The position numbers and the translations under genes are program-made. Positions 27,208-36,161 of a stretch of DNA of 64,000 nucleotides are shown piece after piece. Numbering within the stretch: the stretch's first letter is position 1; each line of letters begins with the position of its first letter. Under the pieces are notes generated by a model. It was not told the origin of the DNA. It saw only the letters and a list, made by a program, of their open reading frames with translations, and searched no databases. This stretch comes from Bryobacterales bacterium (GTDB taxonomy: Bacteria; Acidobacteriota; Terriglobia; Bryobacterales; Bryobacteraceae), in assembly GCA_003135055.1 (NCBI GenBank), contig PLDF01000219.1, positions 24,250 through 88,249 of the forward strand, read 5' to 3'.

Positions 27208-27846
27208 TTACCGCTTCCGCGCCCGAATCGTCACATCCAAATTCCCATTCCGGATATTCGTAAACCTCATCGTCACTCGCCCCTGCGGATCGAGGCCGAT
27301 CGCCGCCGGAGTATTCACCAGCGTCAGCATCCACCCATCCGGCAAAGTAACCGAGTTAATCGGCCGCCCCAGCGTGCGCGTCCAAACCAGCTCGCTGCCA
27401 TCCATCTTGTAGCCCACCGGGTCGGTGTAAGTCTCCTGCACTCGGATGCGCACCGATTCGCCCTTGCCAATCGCCTTCGGTAAATCGCCCTGCACCACCA
27501 CGGATTTCGGATCCGTCGGCGCCGGATAGTATCCCAGCGCGTTCACCTCTTCGCCTCTCACCAGGTGCGTGTGCAGCGCCTCGCCCGTATCCAGGTCGAG
27601 CATTTTGGAATCCGGCGTCACCGTGCTGCCGGCCCGCACGAAGCTGTGAACCGATTGCTGTCCCTCGCGCGTCACCGTGAAATCGTGCGAGATGAGGAAC
27701 TGGTGCGTGGAAGGCTCCGCCAGCCAATAACGGATCTCCAGATCCTGTTCGGCGCGGTGAATCTGCTGCGCCGTTAGCGGCGCTGCCAGTAGCGCCGGCA
27801 GTAACGCCGGCAGCAGCGCCGGAACCAGCCATAGCAGCCGCTTCAC
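27208..27846 (-). CDS. Secreted hypothetical protein, paralogue of the next gene
   Basis: The 212-residue product has a signal peptide made of repeats (LLPALLPALLAAPLTAQ, from a roughly 12-15 bp tandem duplication) and a beta-rich body. Landmarks shared with the adjacent gene are LAEPSTHQFLISHDFTVTRE (LAPSTHAFDIVYDVTVTREG there), VRAGSTVTPDSKMLDLDTGE, RIRVQETYTD and RFTNIRNGNLDVTIRARK. It overlaps its paralogue by four bases, so they are co-translated. I do not recognise a named domain; extracytoplasmic location is inferred from the signal. Confidence 0.75.
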   Translation of the reverse strand: MKRLLWLVPALLPALLPALLAAPLTAQQIHRAEQDLEIRYWLAEPSTHQFLISHDFTVTREGQQSVHSFVRAGSTVTPDSKMLDLDTGEALHTHLVRGEEVNALGYYPAPTDPKSVVVQGDLPKAIGKGESVRIRVQETYTDPVGYKMDGSELVWTRTLGRPINSVTLPDGWMLTLVNTPAAIGLDPQGRVTMRFTNIRNGNLDVTIRARKR

Positions 27847-28439
27847 GGCAGTTTCCTCCCCACGATGCGCACCGGCAGTTGGTCGTCGCGGTCGTTAAAG
27901 AAACTGATGCGGATACGCCCATCGGCATCGGTGGAAACAATCCCCGGCGACCGCGACCCCGCCAGCTCGTAACCTTTTGGCAGCACCACTACGTTGCGCA
28001 TGATGCCGAGCGGCCGGTCGAAAACGAAACCGGTTTCCGTGGCATGATACGAGGGCTCGTCGGTATACGTCTTGAGAATCCGGATGCGCGTTTCCGCCCC
28101 TTTCGGCACGGGCTGCAACAGCGTTATGCGAAGAAACCCGGCATCGTCCGCGGTGTTCGCGGCCACTCCGCCGGACGCCTTGGCATCGCGCCCCTTTACG
28201 GTGGCGAGCGCCAGCGGTTTGCCCGTCGCCAGGTCGATCGCGCTTTCCTTCGACGCCGTGGACCCTGGCCGGATCGGGTTGAAGAAGTAAGCCGAGCCTT
28301 CGCGCGTCACAGTTACGTCGTAGACGATGTCGAACGCGTGCGTGGATGGCGCAAGCAACTGGTAAACCGTCAGTTCGCTCGCCGCCCAAGCCGGCGTCGC
28401 CCAAACGAGAAGCGCCCAGAGGGCCGGCAATTTCTTCAT
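27843..28439 (-). CDS. Secreted hypothetical protein, paralogue of the previous gene
   Basis: The start at 28437-28439 gives 198 residues with a signal peptide (KKLPALWALLVWATPAWA); an upstream in-frame extension to 28502 is unlikely. The body follows the same order as the neighbour: VYQLLAPSTHAFDIVYDVTV, IRPGSTASKESAIDLATGKP, TRIRILKTYTDEPSY, IRISFFNDRDDQLPVRIVGR. The two proteins probably arose by tandem duplication and may form a heteromer. Function is unknown. Confidence 0.75.
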   Translation of the reverse strand: MKKLPALWALLVWATPAWAASELTVYQLLAPSTHAFDIVYDVTVTREGSAYFFNPIRPGSTASKESAIDLATGKPLALATVKGRDAKASGGVAANTADDAGFLRITLLQPVPKGAETRIRILKTYTDEPSYHATETGFVFDRPLGIMRNVVVLPKGYELAGSRSPGIVSTDADGRIRISFFNDRDDQLPVRIVGRKLP

Positions 28440-28618
28440 GGCTATTGATTGTAGCGCGCGGGATAACATGCCCGGAGCGTCACGGGAATCGCTATTCGTC
28501 ATGCGCCGTCATTGATATGGGCGAACTTCAGCGGGATCGAGGGTCTGCGCTTGCAGCGAAAGCGCGCAAGTAAGCGTCGCCAACGAAACCGCCGGGATTG
28601 CGCCGCGCCGCATAGTCT

Positions 28619-29368
28619 CTAACCGAACATGCCGGCTATCGCGGCCGCGCCCAGAACATAGACGGCCCAAGGCATCGCCACGGCGAAGAACGCTCCCCCG
28701 AAAGAGAGCTTTTTGCCCGCGGCGGCCTTCAATCCGACGGCGATCAGGAGCATGATCCAAAATGAAAAGAGATCGAGCGAGGTCGCCAGCGAATAGAGGA
28801 ACTTGGAACTCGTCTTGGGGTCCATAAACGCGCCCGGATTGAACATCAGCGGGTTACTGAAAGTGAAGTCCGCGATGCTTTTCATCTGCATCACCACCAT
28901 GGTGAGCGCTGCCTTGATTATCCCCGGCAGATTCGCATAACACACGATCGCGAACACCTGTGAGAACCTGACCGGTGCGGAAAGAATCCCGGCTGTGATG
29001 CCGGTGAGCACTCCGGCAATGATCAGGAACATCACGGGAATGATCAGCGGAACGACATACCCGATGATGGAAGCGACCTTCACGCCCATCTCGATGCCCT
29101 GCTGTTGCTGCTCCGGAGTCCCCTGAGGCTGGCGCGAACTGTTGGCGATCTGTTGTTCGATCATCACCCGCCAGCCGCCGCGCTGCGAATACATGAAGGT
29201 GAGGCACAACGATACCAGCGCGATCAGAATCACGGGCACAATCCACCGCGGCCGCGCCGCAATGTCGCCGAACGCTTTCTTCGGCTCGAAGAAGACGCCG
29301 GCGATCCGCGAGAACTCACCCATTCCCGCCGGTTGAGGGTCTATAGCTGTTGCGCTTTGAGGATGCAT
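28619..29368 (-). CDS. YIP1-family membrane protein
   Basis: The 249-residue protein has a cytoplasmic N-terminus (FFEPKKAFGDIAARPRWIVP, typical of bacterial YIP1 proteins) followed by about five membrane helices (IVPVILIALVSLCLTFM, GYVVPLIIPVMFLIIAGVL, a Gly-rich FAVAMPWAVYVLGAAAIAG at the end). Bacterial members have no established function. It is likely monocistronic, upstream of and divergent from the Phd/VapC pair. Confidence 0.85.
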   Translation of the reverse strand: MHPQSATAIDPQPAGMGEFSRIAGVFFEPKKAFGDIAARPRWIVPVILIALVSLCLTFMYSQRGGWRVMIEQQIANSSRQPQGTPEQQQQGIEMGVKVASIIGYVVPLIIPVMFLIIAGVLTGITAGILSAPVRFSQVFAIVCYANLPGIIKAALTMVVMQMKSIADFTFSNPLMFNPGAFMDPKTSSKFLYSLATSLDLFSFWIMLLIAVGLKAAAGKKLSFGGAFFAVAMPWAVYVLGAAAIAGMFG

Positions 29369-29410
29369 ATTAGGAAGATTGTACTCCAGTGCGAAAAGGT
29401 ACGCAAAGCC

Positions 29411-29441
29411 ATGATAATCATGGTAATATGACTATAGTCAT
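29411..29441. promoter_or_regulatory. Palindromic operator at the phd/vapC start
   Basis: ATGACTATAGTCAT (29428-29441) is a perfect 14-base palindrome that overlaps the antitoxin's ATG codon. A second near-palindrome, ATGATAATCAT, lies at 29411-29421. Phd-type antitoxins repress their own operon by binding such paired sites, so this is the expected autoregulatory operator. Confidence 0.6.
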
Positions 29442-29697
29442 GTTGAATGCGCTCGCGCAACACAAAATCGGGGCTGGAGAATTCAAGGCGAAGTGTCTGC
29501 ACCTGTTGGATGAGGTGCAGCAGAGCCGCCAGGAAATCGTGATCACGAAGCGCGGCAAGCCCGTGGCTCGACTGGTTCCTCTGGACGAAGAACCGCCAAC
29601 CATTTTCGGACGGATGAAGGGCACAGTGAAAATCCTCGGCGACATTGTGGGCCCAACCGGCGAGAAGTGGTTTGCGGAATCCGGCGATGACTGGTGA
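29428..29697 (+). CDS. Phd/YefM-type antitoxin
   Basis: Starting at the ATG inside the palindrome, the product is 89 residues (a second ATG at 29440 would shorten it by 4). It has the Phd fold landmarks: IGAGEFKAKCLHLLDEVQQS, then EIVITKRGKPVARLVPL. A C-terminal tail (RMKGTVKILGDIVGPTGEKW) is typical of antitoxins that fold on binding a PIN toxin. Its stop overlaps the toxin start by 11 bases. It should bind DNA at its own promoter. Confidence 0.9.
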   Translation: MTIVMLNALAQHKIGAGEFKAKCLHLLDEVQQSRQEIVITKRGKPVARLVPLDEEPPTIFGRMKGTVKILGDIVGPTGEKWFAESGDDW

Positions 29698-30112
29698 TGG
29701 CCGGGTTCCCCTGCTGCTCGATACGCATTTCTGGATCTGGCTGCAAAACGGCGAGCCCGGGGTGTTCACTGCCCCAATCAGGCGAGCCATTGAGGCATCC
29801 GCTGCCGGCGGCAGGCTTTACATATCCATCATCTCCGTATGGGAAGTGGCATTGCTGGAATCTAAAGGCCGCATCGAGCTGAGCCTCCCCTGCGGCCTCT
29901 GGGTGCAACAGGCATTGGCTATCCCGGGCTTGGCCATTGCTCCCTTGACGCCCGAAATCGCCGTCGAAAGCTGCAACCTGCCTCAACCATTCCACGGCGA
30001 TCCAGCCGACCGCATCATCGTAGCCACCGCTCGAAACATGGGCGCGAGATTGCTGACCCGCGATGGGAAAATTATCGAGTACGGACGCAAACGCCATCTC
30101 GCGCTCCTTTGA
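29687..30112 (+). CDS. vapC: VapC-type PIN-domain ribonuclease toxin
   Basis: The start ATG at 29687 gives 141 residues with intact PIN acidic residues: LLLDTHFWIWL (first Asp), ISIISVWEVALLESKGR (Glu), PFHGDPADRIIVATARNMG (Asp pair) and LLTRDGKIIEYG. This subgroup (DTHxWIW) typically pairs with Phd-type antitoxins. It overlaps the antitoxin gene and should be active if released. Unlike several other toxins in the window it carries no frameshift. Confidence 0.92.
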   Translation: MTGDGRVPLLLDTHFWIWLQNGEPGVFTAPIRRAIEASAAGGRLYISIISVWEVALLESKGRIELSLPCGLWVQQALAIPGLAIAPLTPEIAVESCNLPQPFHGDPADRIIVATARNMGARLLTRDGKIIEYGRKRHLALL

Positions 30113-30194
30113 TTTTCCCTTGCTTCCCGCGCGCGATCATTCTCGACGAGCCGGCCCCGACGCGCTGGTCCGCGACGAATTGCGGGGCGTTGCC

Positions 30195-30290
30195 GTAGCG
30201 GATGGGGTGAGCGGAAGATCGAGGCTGTCAATTTTGACGCGGAGGCGCGGAGTGGCGGAGGAAGGCGCGGAGTTTTTCCGGGAGTCCGGA
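30195..30290. repeat. Dispersed repeat, family D
   Basis: About 90 bases (GGTGAGCGGAAGATCGAGGC ... ACGCGGAGGCGCGGAGTGGC ... GGCGCGGAGTTTTTCCGG) recur inverted at 43935-44030 with only a few differences; the Gly-rich core also occurs at 43858 and 54752-54790. The rest of the gap 30113-30596 shows no gene. Confidence 0.8.
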
Positions 30291-30596
30291 TTCCAGTGAA
30301 AGGTCAGCCGATTGTAGTCCGTGCCATTATCGAGGGCACGGAGGCAGGAGGAAGCGGAGAAAATCAAAGCAAAACTACCGCGGCAGTGTCCACTGAAAAT
30401 AAAGGGCTCGCAGGTGAGTTTCCGTAGAAGCCTGGAATCGGTGAGCGGCCGCATCCGTGAAATCCCGATCGCATTTGTAGAGCCTCCGGTCGCTCCCGAT
30501 GTATGGCCGAACCATCGGCTTGGCCGCGAGGTTTCCCTAAGCCGCGATGCCGTACCCTTTGCAGCGGGCCTGGATTCCTGTCCGCCCGCTACCCCA

Positions 30597-31781
30597 TCAA
30601 GTCGCGTAGTAGCCGTCGCGGGCCTGCACGATCAAGTCTTTCTTCTTCGTGGTGAGCTGGAGCTTGCGATACATACCGCCTGCGTCGCCGGGCTTGTCCG
30701 AGTTATAGCCAATGCTGTACTGGTTGCGCAACTCCTCTTCGATTTCGGCATAGACTTTGTCGATGGGCTGCTTGTGCGACACCTCATAGAATCGTCCGCC
30801 GGTCTCTTGCGCGATCTGTTGCAGCACTTTTTTGCCGTTGGCTCCGTTGACGTTGCCACCGGGGTATCCGCCGCCCGGGTATCCCATGCCACGGCGCCGT
30901 CCCATTCCCGGTCCTCCCATCATGGGGCCGTTGTTGGTGCGGTAGGCGTTGGCGTCGGCGAACAGGATGGAGTACACCAGGGTATCGGCGCGCTGCGCGG
31001 CTTCGATGGCCATCGAGAGCGTGTACTTGCTGCCATTGTCCACGCCGTCGGTGAGCAGGATCAGCGCCTTGCGGCCCGTCTGCTTCTTGATCACGTCGTT
31101 CGCGGCGAGATATATGGCATCGTACAGCGAAGTACCGCCGCGGACGCGCCCGTTGCCGCCATTGGGATAGTTACCGCCGTTCGGATAGTTGCCGCCGTTC
31201 GGATAGTTACCACCGTTCGGATAGTTGCCGCCCTGCGACCCGCCGCCCTGCTGCTGAAGCTGCGGCCGGTTGCCCGGCTCGCACAGGTCGATGGATCTTT
31301 CCAGCTTGAGGCGATCGGCGGTCAAATCCTGCAACAGTTCGATATCGAAATCGAAACGGATGACGAACGCCAGGTCGCGGTCCACCCGTAACACCTGTTC
31401 CAGGAACTGGCGGCTGGCGGTGCGCTCGCTATCGAGGACATTGCGCTGGCTGCCGCTGGTATCCACCAGCAGGCCGAGCGTCAGCGGCAGATTGCTTTCC
31501 CGTGTGAAGTAGCGGATGGTTTCCGGCCGGCCATCCTCAGAGAGAATGAAATCGTCCTTGGTCAGAGTCTTGACAATCTGACCCTTCTTATCCCGCACGG
31601 TGGCGAGCACGTTCACCACCTTGACGTCGGTGGAAAAGCTGGCTTGCGGGTCTTTGGGCTGACCAGCCGGCGCTGGCTGACCCGCGGTTTGCGCTCCTTG
31701 ATCCTGCTGCTGGGCCAACAGCAGGCGAGCTGCGGGCAGCAGGGGCAGAGCAGTGAGCAGAGTACGCCTGGTAATGTTCAT
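30597..31781 (-). CDS. Secreted VWA-domain protein (acidobacterial VWFA-related)
   Basis: The 394-residue protein has a Tat-like or Sec signal (NITRRTLLTALPLLPAARLL), an N-terminal strand region (KVVNVLATVRDKKGQIVKTL, DFILSEDGRPETI) and a VWA domain with MIDAS motif DTSGSQR near residue 107 and RGGTSLYDAI, LLTDGVDNGSKY. Two Gly/Asn-rich inserts break the domain: four copies of GGNYPN near 195 and a GMGRRRGMGYPGGGYPGG stretch near 300. VWA proteins bind ligands through a metal ion. The architecture is the TIGR03436 type, abundant in Acidobacteria. Confidence 0.9.
   Translation of the reverse strand: MNITRRTLLTALPLLPAARLLLAQQQDQGAQTAGQPAPAGQPKDPQASFSTDVKVVNVLATVRDKKGQIVKTLTKDDFILSEDGRPETIRYFTRESNLPLTLGLLVDTSGSQRNVLDSERTASRQFLEQVLRVDRDLAFVIRFDFDIELLQDLTADRLKLERSIDLCEPGNRPQLQQQGGGSQGGNYPNGGNYPNGGNYPNGGNYPNGGNGRVRGGTSLYDAIYLAANDVIKKQTGRKALILLTDGVDNGSKYTLSMAIEAAQRADTLVYSILFADANAYRTNNGPMMGGPGMGRRRGMGYPGGGYPGGNVNGANGKKVLQQIAQETGGRFYEVSHKQPIDKVYAEIEEELRNQYSIGYNSDKPGDAGGMYRKLQLTTKKKDLIVQARDGYYAT
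31156..31227. repeat. 18-bp coding minisatellite, four copies
   Basis: The unit CCGCCGTTCGGATAGTTA (with small changes) is repeated four times in frame and encodes the GGNYPN repeats of the VWA protein. Confidence 0.9.
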
Positions 31782-32450
31782 ATCCGTTCCGCTTTGGTTA
31801 AGCAGATGCGCCGCGTTGGCAAAGCGTTACAAGCGTCTTCGTGGCAAGACTTTGCGCCAGTTTCATCGATGGCCGCCGGAAGGCGCATATTATCGGCAAA
31901 ATACGGCGGAAATGTGCGGGGCAGGCATGGCCGGCTGGCATGGCCGGCGCCGACGCACGATAGGAGCTTGCGAAGGCCGCCGTTCTGCCGGCACGAAATG
32001 AGGCTTATGCGGCTATGCCCCGCCGGACGCGATGCCCGCGCGGGCGGTGCGCGACAAACCACCCGGATGCGGAGCCGCGGAGCATCCCGGCGGCAGAGTG
32101 GAGGCGGATTCGGCGCGGCTTTTAAGCATCGCTTTTCTGATTCATTCATAACAATGAACCAGCAGCTTGCAGAGCGATCGCGCGCAATGCCAAGGTGACC
32201 ATCGACAACGATAATCCCATCGTGGCTGAAAGCGTGAAGAACCTGATCAAGGCAGTAACTAGTTCCGTGAAGGGGGTGGTTTTGTGTTTTGCGGAAAACC
32301 ACTCCCTTACGGTCGCGGCTCCGATCGGAGCCGGGCGCCCCCTCAGCAAGCGGTTTCACGACCGCACTGAATCTCGCGGCCGCAAAGCCCCTGTTGACGA
32401 GCCACAGGAAGCCGTTGTACACTCCTGTAGGCTTCCAAAAGGTCCTTGGC
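31782..32450. other. 669-base gap with a family A repeat
   Basis: No frame on either strand looks coding. At 32301-32340 lies a truncated family A palindrome (ACTCCCTTACGGTCGCGGCT then CCGATCGGAGCCGGG). GGCATGGCCGGCTGGCATGG near 31925 is a short tandem duplication. The stretch just before 32451 should hold the PadR promoter. Confidence 0.5.
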
Positions 32451-32798
32451 ATGGCGAAGGAAAAAACCGACGTACTGCATGGCTCGCTGGCGTTAATGGT
32501 GTTGCGAACCCTGGATACGCTCGGCCCGCAACATGGCTGGGGAATCGCCCGGCGCATCGAGCAGATCAGCGGAGACGCGCTGGAGTTGAACCAGGGAACG
32601 CTGTACCCGGCGCTGCTGCGGCTGCAGCAGATGGGCTGGATTACTTCAACGTGGGGCGCATCCGACAACAACCGGCGCGCCAAATTCTACGCAATCACGC
32701 GGGCGGGCAAGAAACAACTGGCCGCCGAAACTGAAAACTGGGAGCGAATTTCCGGCATTCTCGCCCGATTCGCCAGGCAACCGGGAGAATCGTCATGA
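32451..32798 (+). CDS. PadR-family transcriptional regulator
   Basis: The 115-residue protein has the PadR winged helix: MAKEKTDVLHGSLALMVLRT, LGPQHGWGIARRIEQ, LELNQGTLYPALLRLQQMGW, then RRAKFYAITRAGKKQLAAE. It is coupled by a four-base overlap to the large permease gene, a pairing repeated many times in acidobacterial genomes. It probably represses the operon and responds to a small ligand or toxic compound exported by, or sensed with, the permease. Confidence 0.93.
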   Translation: MAKEKTDVLHGSLALMVLRTLDTLGPQHGWGIARRIEQISGDALELNQGTLYPALLRLQQMGWITSTWGASDNNRRAKFYAITRAGKKQLAAETENWERISGILARFARQPGESS

Positions 32799-35458
32799 CG
32801 CGACTCCGTGTGCTGTTATCGCGGCTTTCCGGCCTGCTTCGCAACCGAAGCCTGGAACGCAATCTGGATGAAGAGCTGCATTTTCATCTGCAACTGGAAA
32901 TCGACCGGAACCTCCGCCAGGGCATGACTCCAGCGGAGGCGCGGACGGCCGCGTTGCGGCGCTTCGGCGGCGTTACTCAAATCAAGGAGACTTGTCGGGA
33001 AACCCACGGACTGCCCGTGTTGCAGGTGCTGTGGCAGGACGTTCGTTTCGGCTTCCGGATGCTGCGGCGCAGTCCAGGGTTTTCTCTGCTGGTGATCCTT
33101 TGCCTGACGCTGGGGATCGGCGCCAATGCCGCTGTGTTCAGTTGGATTGAAGGAATTCTGCTGCGCCCGTTCCCGCTGGTAGCGAATCAGGATCGAATGA
33201 TGGCCGTGACCGGGACCAATCGCAGCGTGCCTGGCCACGACGATGTTTCCTTGCCCGACTTCGCGGATTTCCGGAAGAACTGCACGCTGTTCGATGCGTT
33301 CATCGTGGACCGGATTACGAGCACGACGCTCAGCGCCGGCGACCGGGCCGTGCGTGCTCCCGCGAGCGTGGTGTCGGCCAACTATTTCGACGCGCTGGGA
33401 GTCCGTCCGATGCTGGGGCGCGGGTTCGAACCGGCCGAGGACTACGGACGCAACGCTCATCCGGTGACCGTGATCAGCTACCAGTTGTGGATGGAGCGCT
33501 TCAAGGGGGATCCGGAAATTATCGGCAAGACCCAGATGCTCAACGGGATGCCGCATACCATTATCGGCGTGGCGCCGGAAGGTTTTTATGGGACCTTCGT
33601 GGGCTGGGCGATGCAGTTCTGGGTCCCGGCGTCGATGCAGGAATTGTTCGATCCCGGCGGATACAAACTGGAGGATCGCGGCGCGCGCTGGATCGAAGGT
33701 TTCGCGCGGCTCAAACCCGGCGTGAGTCCTGAGCGGGCGCAGGCGGAGATTTCGGCCGTCGCGAAACGCTTGGAAGACGCTTATCCGGCGACCAACCGAG
33801 GGCGCGGCATCCGGCTTTACCCGTTGTGGCAAACCCCTTTCAACAACGCGGGCACGCTGCTCCCCACGCTCAGCATCGCGCTGGTGGTGGTGGTTTTTGT
33901 GCTTCTCATCGTGTGCGCGAATGTCAGCAATCTGCTGCTGGTCAAGGCGTTCGGGCGGCGGCATGAAATCACGGTCCGCCTCGCCGTCGGCGCCGGGCGC
34001 GGCCGGCTGCTGAAGCAGCTTCTCACCGAAGGCCTGATCCTGACGGCTTTCGCCGCGGCCGGCGGACTGGTGGCGGCCAACTGGTGCCGGAACCTGTTCG
34101 TGCTGCTGCTGCCGGCGCGCGGCGGCGTCGCCATGAAACTGCCGGGCGAATTGGATTGGCGGGTGCTCGCGTTAAGCGCCGGCGTCTGCCTAGTCTCGAC
34201 GCTGCTTTTCGGGCTGTTTCCCGCCATCGAGACCGGCAACATAGATCTGGCTTCGTCGCTGAAGGCCGAATCGGGCGGCGTCGTGGGCGGGCGAGGGCGG
34301 GGGCTGGTACGGTCGAGCCTGGTGGTGGTGCAGGTAGCGCTGAGTTTCGTCCTGCTGGTAGGAGCGGGTCTGCTGTTCCAGAGCCTGCACGCCGTTCAGA
34401 ATACCAACCCCGGCTTCTCGACCCACGGCGTGCTGACCTCCTCGATTGATTTCGTGGCGGCGGGATATAGTGCGCAGCGGGCCAGGAATTTCGAAGACGA
34501 GCTGATCGATCGCCTCCAGGCGGTGAGCGGCGTAACCTCGGCTGCGTTCGCGCGCATTGCGCCGTTCAGCTATCGCAGCTATTCTTCCGCGCCGATTGCG
34601 GTGGATGGTTATGTGACCGCGCCCGACGAGCAGCCCACCGTCGATTACAACGAGGTTGGTCCCGGGTATTTCGCCACCATGGGCATTCCGCTGGCATCGG
34701 GCCGCGAGTTTACGCGCGCGGACAACGAAACGGGCCCCCCGGTCGCGGTGGTGAACGAGGCGATGGCGGCCCAATACTGGCGCGGGCAGGATCCAGTGGG
34801 CGGGCGGCTTCAGACGAAAGGAGGTTGGCTGCGGGTGGCCGGGGTCGCGAAAATGTCGAAGTACCGGAACTTGACAGAGGCGGCACGGCCCTTTTTCTAC
34901 GTGCCGATTCGCCAGAGCGCGTTAGGGTCCGTCCTGCAGATCCGAACCCCGCTCGGCTTGGAGACGATGGCGAAAGTATTAGTCCGCGAGATCCATACGC
35001 TCGACCCGAGCCTGGCGCCGGGCGAGATGATCACAATGCAGGAAAACGTCGACCGGACGACGGCCGTGCAGCGGGTGGCGGTGGCGATGCTCGGCGTGTT
35101 TGGCGGCTTGGCATTGGCGCTGGCGGCCATCGGTCTGTACGGCGTGATGTCGTACACGGTGTCGCAGAGCAGGCGCGAACTGGGGCTGCGAATGGCGCTG
35201 GGCGCGGGCGCATCGGATCTGTTGCGGCTGGTAATGTCGCATGGCATGACGTTGACGGCAGGCGGCCTGGTGGTGGGCGCAGCGGCGGCGCTGGGATTGA
35301 CGCGGCTGCTCGGGAACCTGCTATACAAGGTGAGCCCGCGCGACCCGCTGGCGTTCGCGGTGGCGCTGGTGGTGATGACCGTGGCCGCGCTGGCAGCGTG
35401 CTTCCTGCCCGCATGGCGCGCGACGCGGACGGATCCGGTTAAGGCCTTGCGGAACTGA
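32795..35458 (+). CDS. Large MacB/FtsX-type permease (acidobacterial ADOP)
   Basis: The 887-residue protein has an N-terminal helical extension with LDEELHFHLQLEIDRNLRQG and GMTPAEARTAALRRFGG, then two FtsX-type halves. The first membrane segment is FSLLVILCLTLGIGANAAVF. A MacB-like periplasmic domain with PASVVSANYFDALGVRPMLG follows. A central membrane cluster is near 355-470 and the second half ends with GGLALALAAIGLYGVMSYTV and LACFLPAWRATRTDPVKALR. No ATPase is encoded here, so the energy source or partner is missing from the locus. It overlaps the PadR gene. Confidence 0.93.
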   Translation: MTRLRVLLSRLSGLLRNRSLERNLDEELHFHLQLEIDRNLRQGMTPAEARTAALRRFGGVTQIKETCRETHGLPVLQVLWQDVRFGFRMLRRSPGFSLLVILCLTLGIGANAAVFSWIEGILLRPFPLVANQDRMMAVTGTNRSVPGHDDVSLPDFADFRKNCTLFDAFIVDRITSTTLSAGDRAVRAPASVVSANYFDALGVRPMLGRGFEPAEDYGRNAHPVTVISYQLWMERFKGDPEIIGKTQMLNGMPHTIIGVAPEGFYGTFVGWAMQFWVPASMQELFDPGGYKLEDRGARWIEGFARLKPGVSPERAQAEISAVAKRLEDAYPATNRGRGIRLYPLWQTPFNNAGTLLPTLSIALVVVVFVLLIVCANVSNLLLVKAFGRRHEITVRLAVGAGRGRLLKQLLTEGLILTAFAAAGGLVAANWCRNLFVLLLPARGGVAMKLPGELDWRVLALSAGVCLVSTLLFGLFPAIETGNIDLASSLKAESGGVVGGRGRGLVRSSLVVVQVALSFVLLVGAGLLFQSLHAVQNTNPGFSTHGVLTSSIDFVAAGYSAQRARNFEDELIDRLQAVSGVTSAAFARIAPFSYRSYSSAPIAVDGYVTAPDEQPTVDYNEVGPGYFATMGIPLASGREFTRADNETGPPVAVVNEAMAAQYWRGQDPVGGRLQTKGGWLRVAGVAKMSKYRNLTEAARPFFYVPIRQSALGSVLQIRTPLGLETMAKVLVREIHTLDPSLAPGEMITMQENVDRTTAVQRVAVAMLGVFGGLALALAAIGLYGVMSYTVSQSRRELGLRMALGAGASDLLRLVMSHGMTLTAGGLVVGAAAALGLTRLLGNLLYKVSPRDPLAFAVALVVMTVAALAACFLPAWRATRTDPVKALRN

Positions 35459-35463
35459 TTTCC

Positions 35464-35581
35464 CGTGGGGCGGGCCCATGGCCTGTCCGTTCCCGAGCCG
35501 CTCCGAGCGCTCGGTTCTTGAGCGGCAATATGCAATCGAGTCATTAGCCCTCGACTGGGCCGGCCACGGGCCCGCCCCACG
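35464..35581. repeat. 118-bp MITE-like element
   Basis: Terminal inverted repeats of 20 bases match at 19 positions (CGTGGGGCGGGCCCATGGCC against the complement of the right end). The element lies directly after the permease stop codon; the left end is shared with 18250-18357. No coding capacity. Confidence 0.75.
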
Positions 35582-36161
35582 CTTGGTAGACATCCGCTTT
35601 CCGATCCGAATCGGGTAAGTCTAAGCTCGTCGATGATCGCGGCCGGTACGACGATCAGCGGCATAGGCTTCAACGGCAGCTATAGCGGCACGAATACCGC
35701 GCCGGCAGCGTTCTACCTGAACGGCACGCTCTGCCACTAACAAGGCGGCAGGATGGAGATGGCGCTCCGGGCACGATGCATCGATGCGCGGGGCGCCACA
35801 TAACGCCGTCTAGCCGTCGCCTTGCCAAGATCCCCGACCTCGGCGACACCCTCGGCGGCTCGCTTCCTCATCGCAAGACCTTCCCCTTCCAAAGTCTGTG
35901 CCAAACGTGCCTGCGGCATTGGCCATCCCCAACGGGCCCTGAACATGAATTATCCCGTCGCGCCGCGATGAAGCGCGATTTCGACGAAATACTGGCGGCG
36001 ATTCGGCGAATATCAGGATGCGCTGAAGAAGGTCTGCAGCGTCCCGAAGGCGCCCGACCCAAAACAACGAAGGCCGACTGGGGGCGCCCTCATGGCCCGG
36101 CCGCGGCTTAAACAGCCTGCGCACTTGAATTCACCTGCCGGAGGTTCAGTCTTGAATTCAG
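35582..36161. other. 580-base gap with possible gene remnants
   Basis: At about 35630-35740 the plus strand reads MIAAGTTISGIGFNGSYSGT and continues to FYLNGTLCH before a stop. This looks like the tail of a secreted beta-rich protein, but I cannot name it. Between 35968 and 36110 two frames (MKRDFDEILAAIRRI; EYQDALKKVCSVPKAPDP) look weakly coding. Nothing here can be called a gene with confidence. Confidence 0.3.

Noticed and set aside
31156-31227. Possible CRISPR-like repeats
   Set aside because: The 18-bp units are contiguous without spacers and encode the GGNYPN repeats of the VWA protein.
32195-32734. Open frame starting GTG ACC ATC GAC before padR
   Set aside because: It runs through the family A palindrome and into the PadR gene in a different frame.
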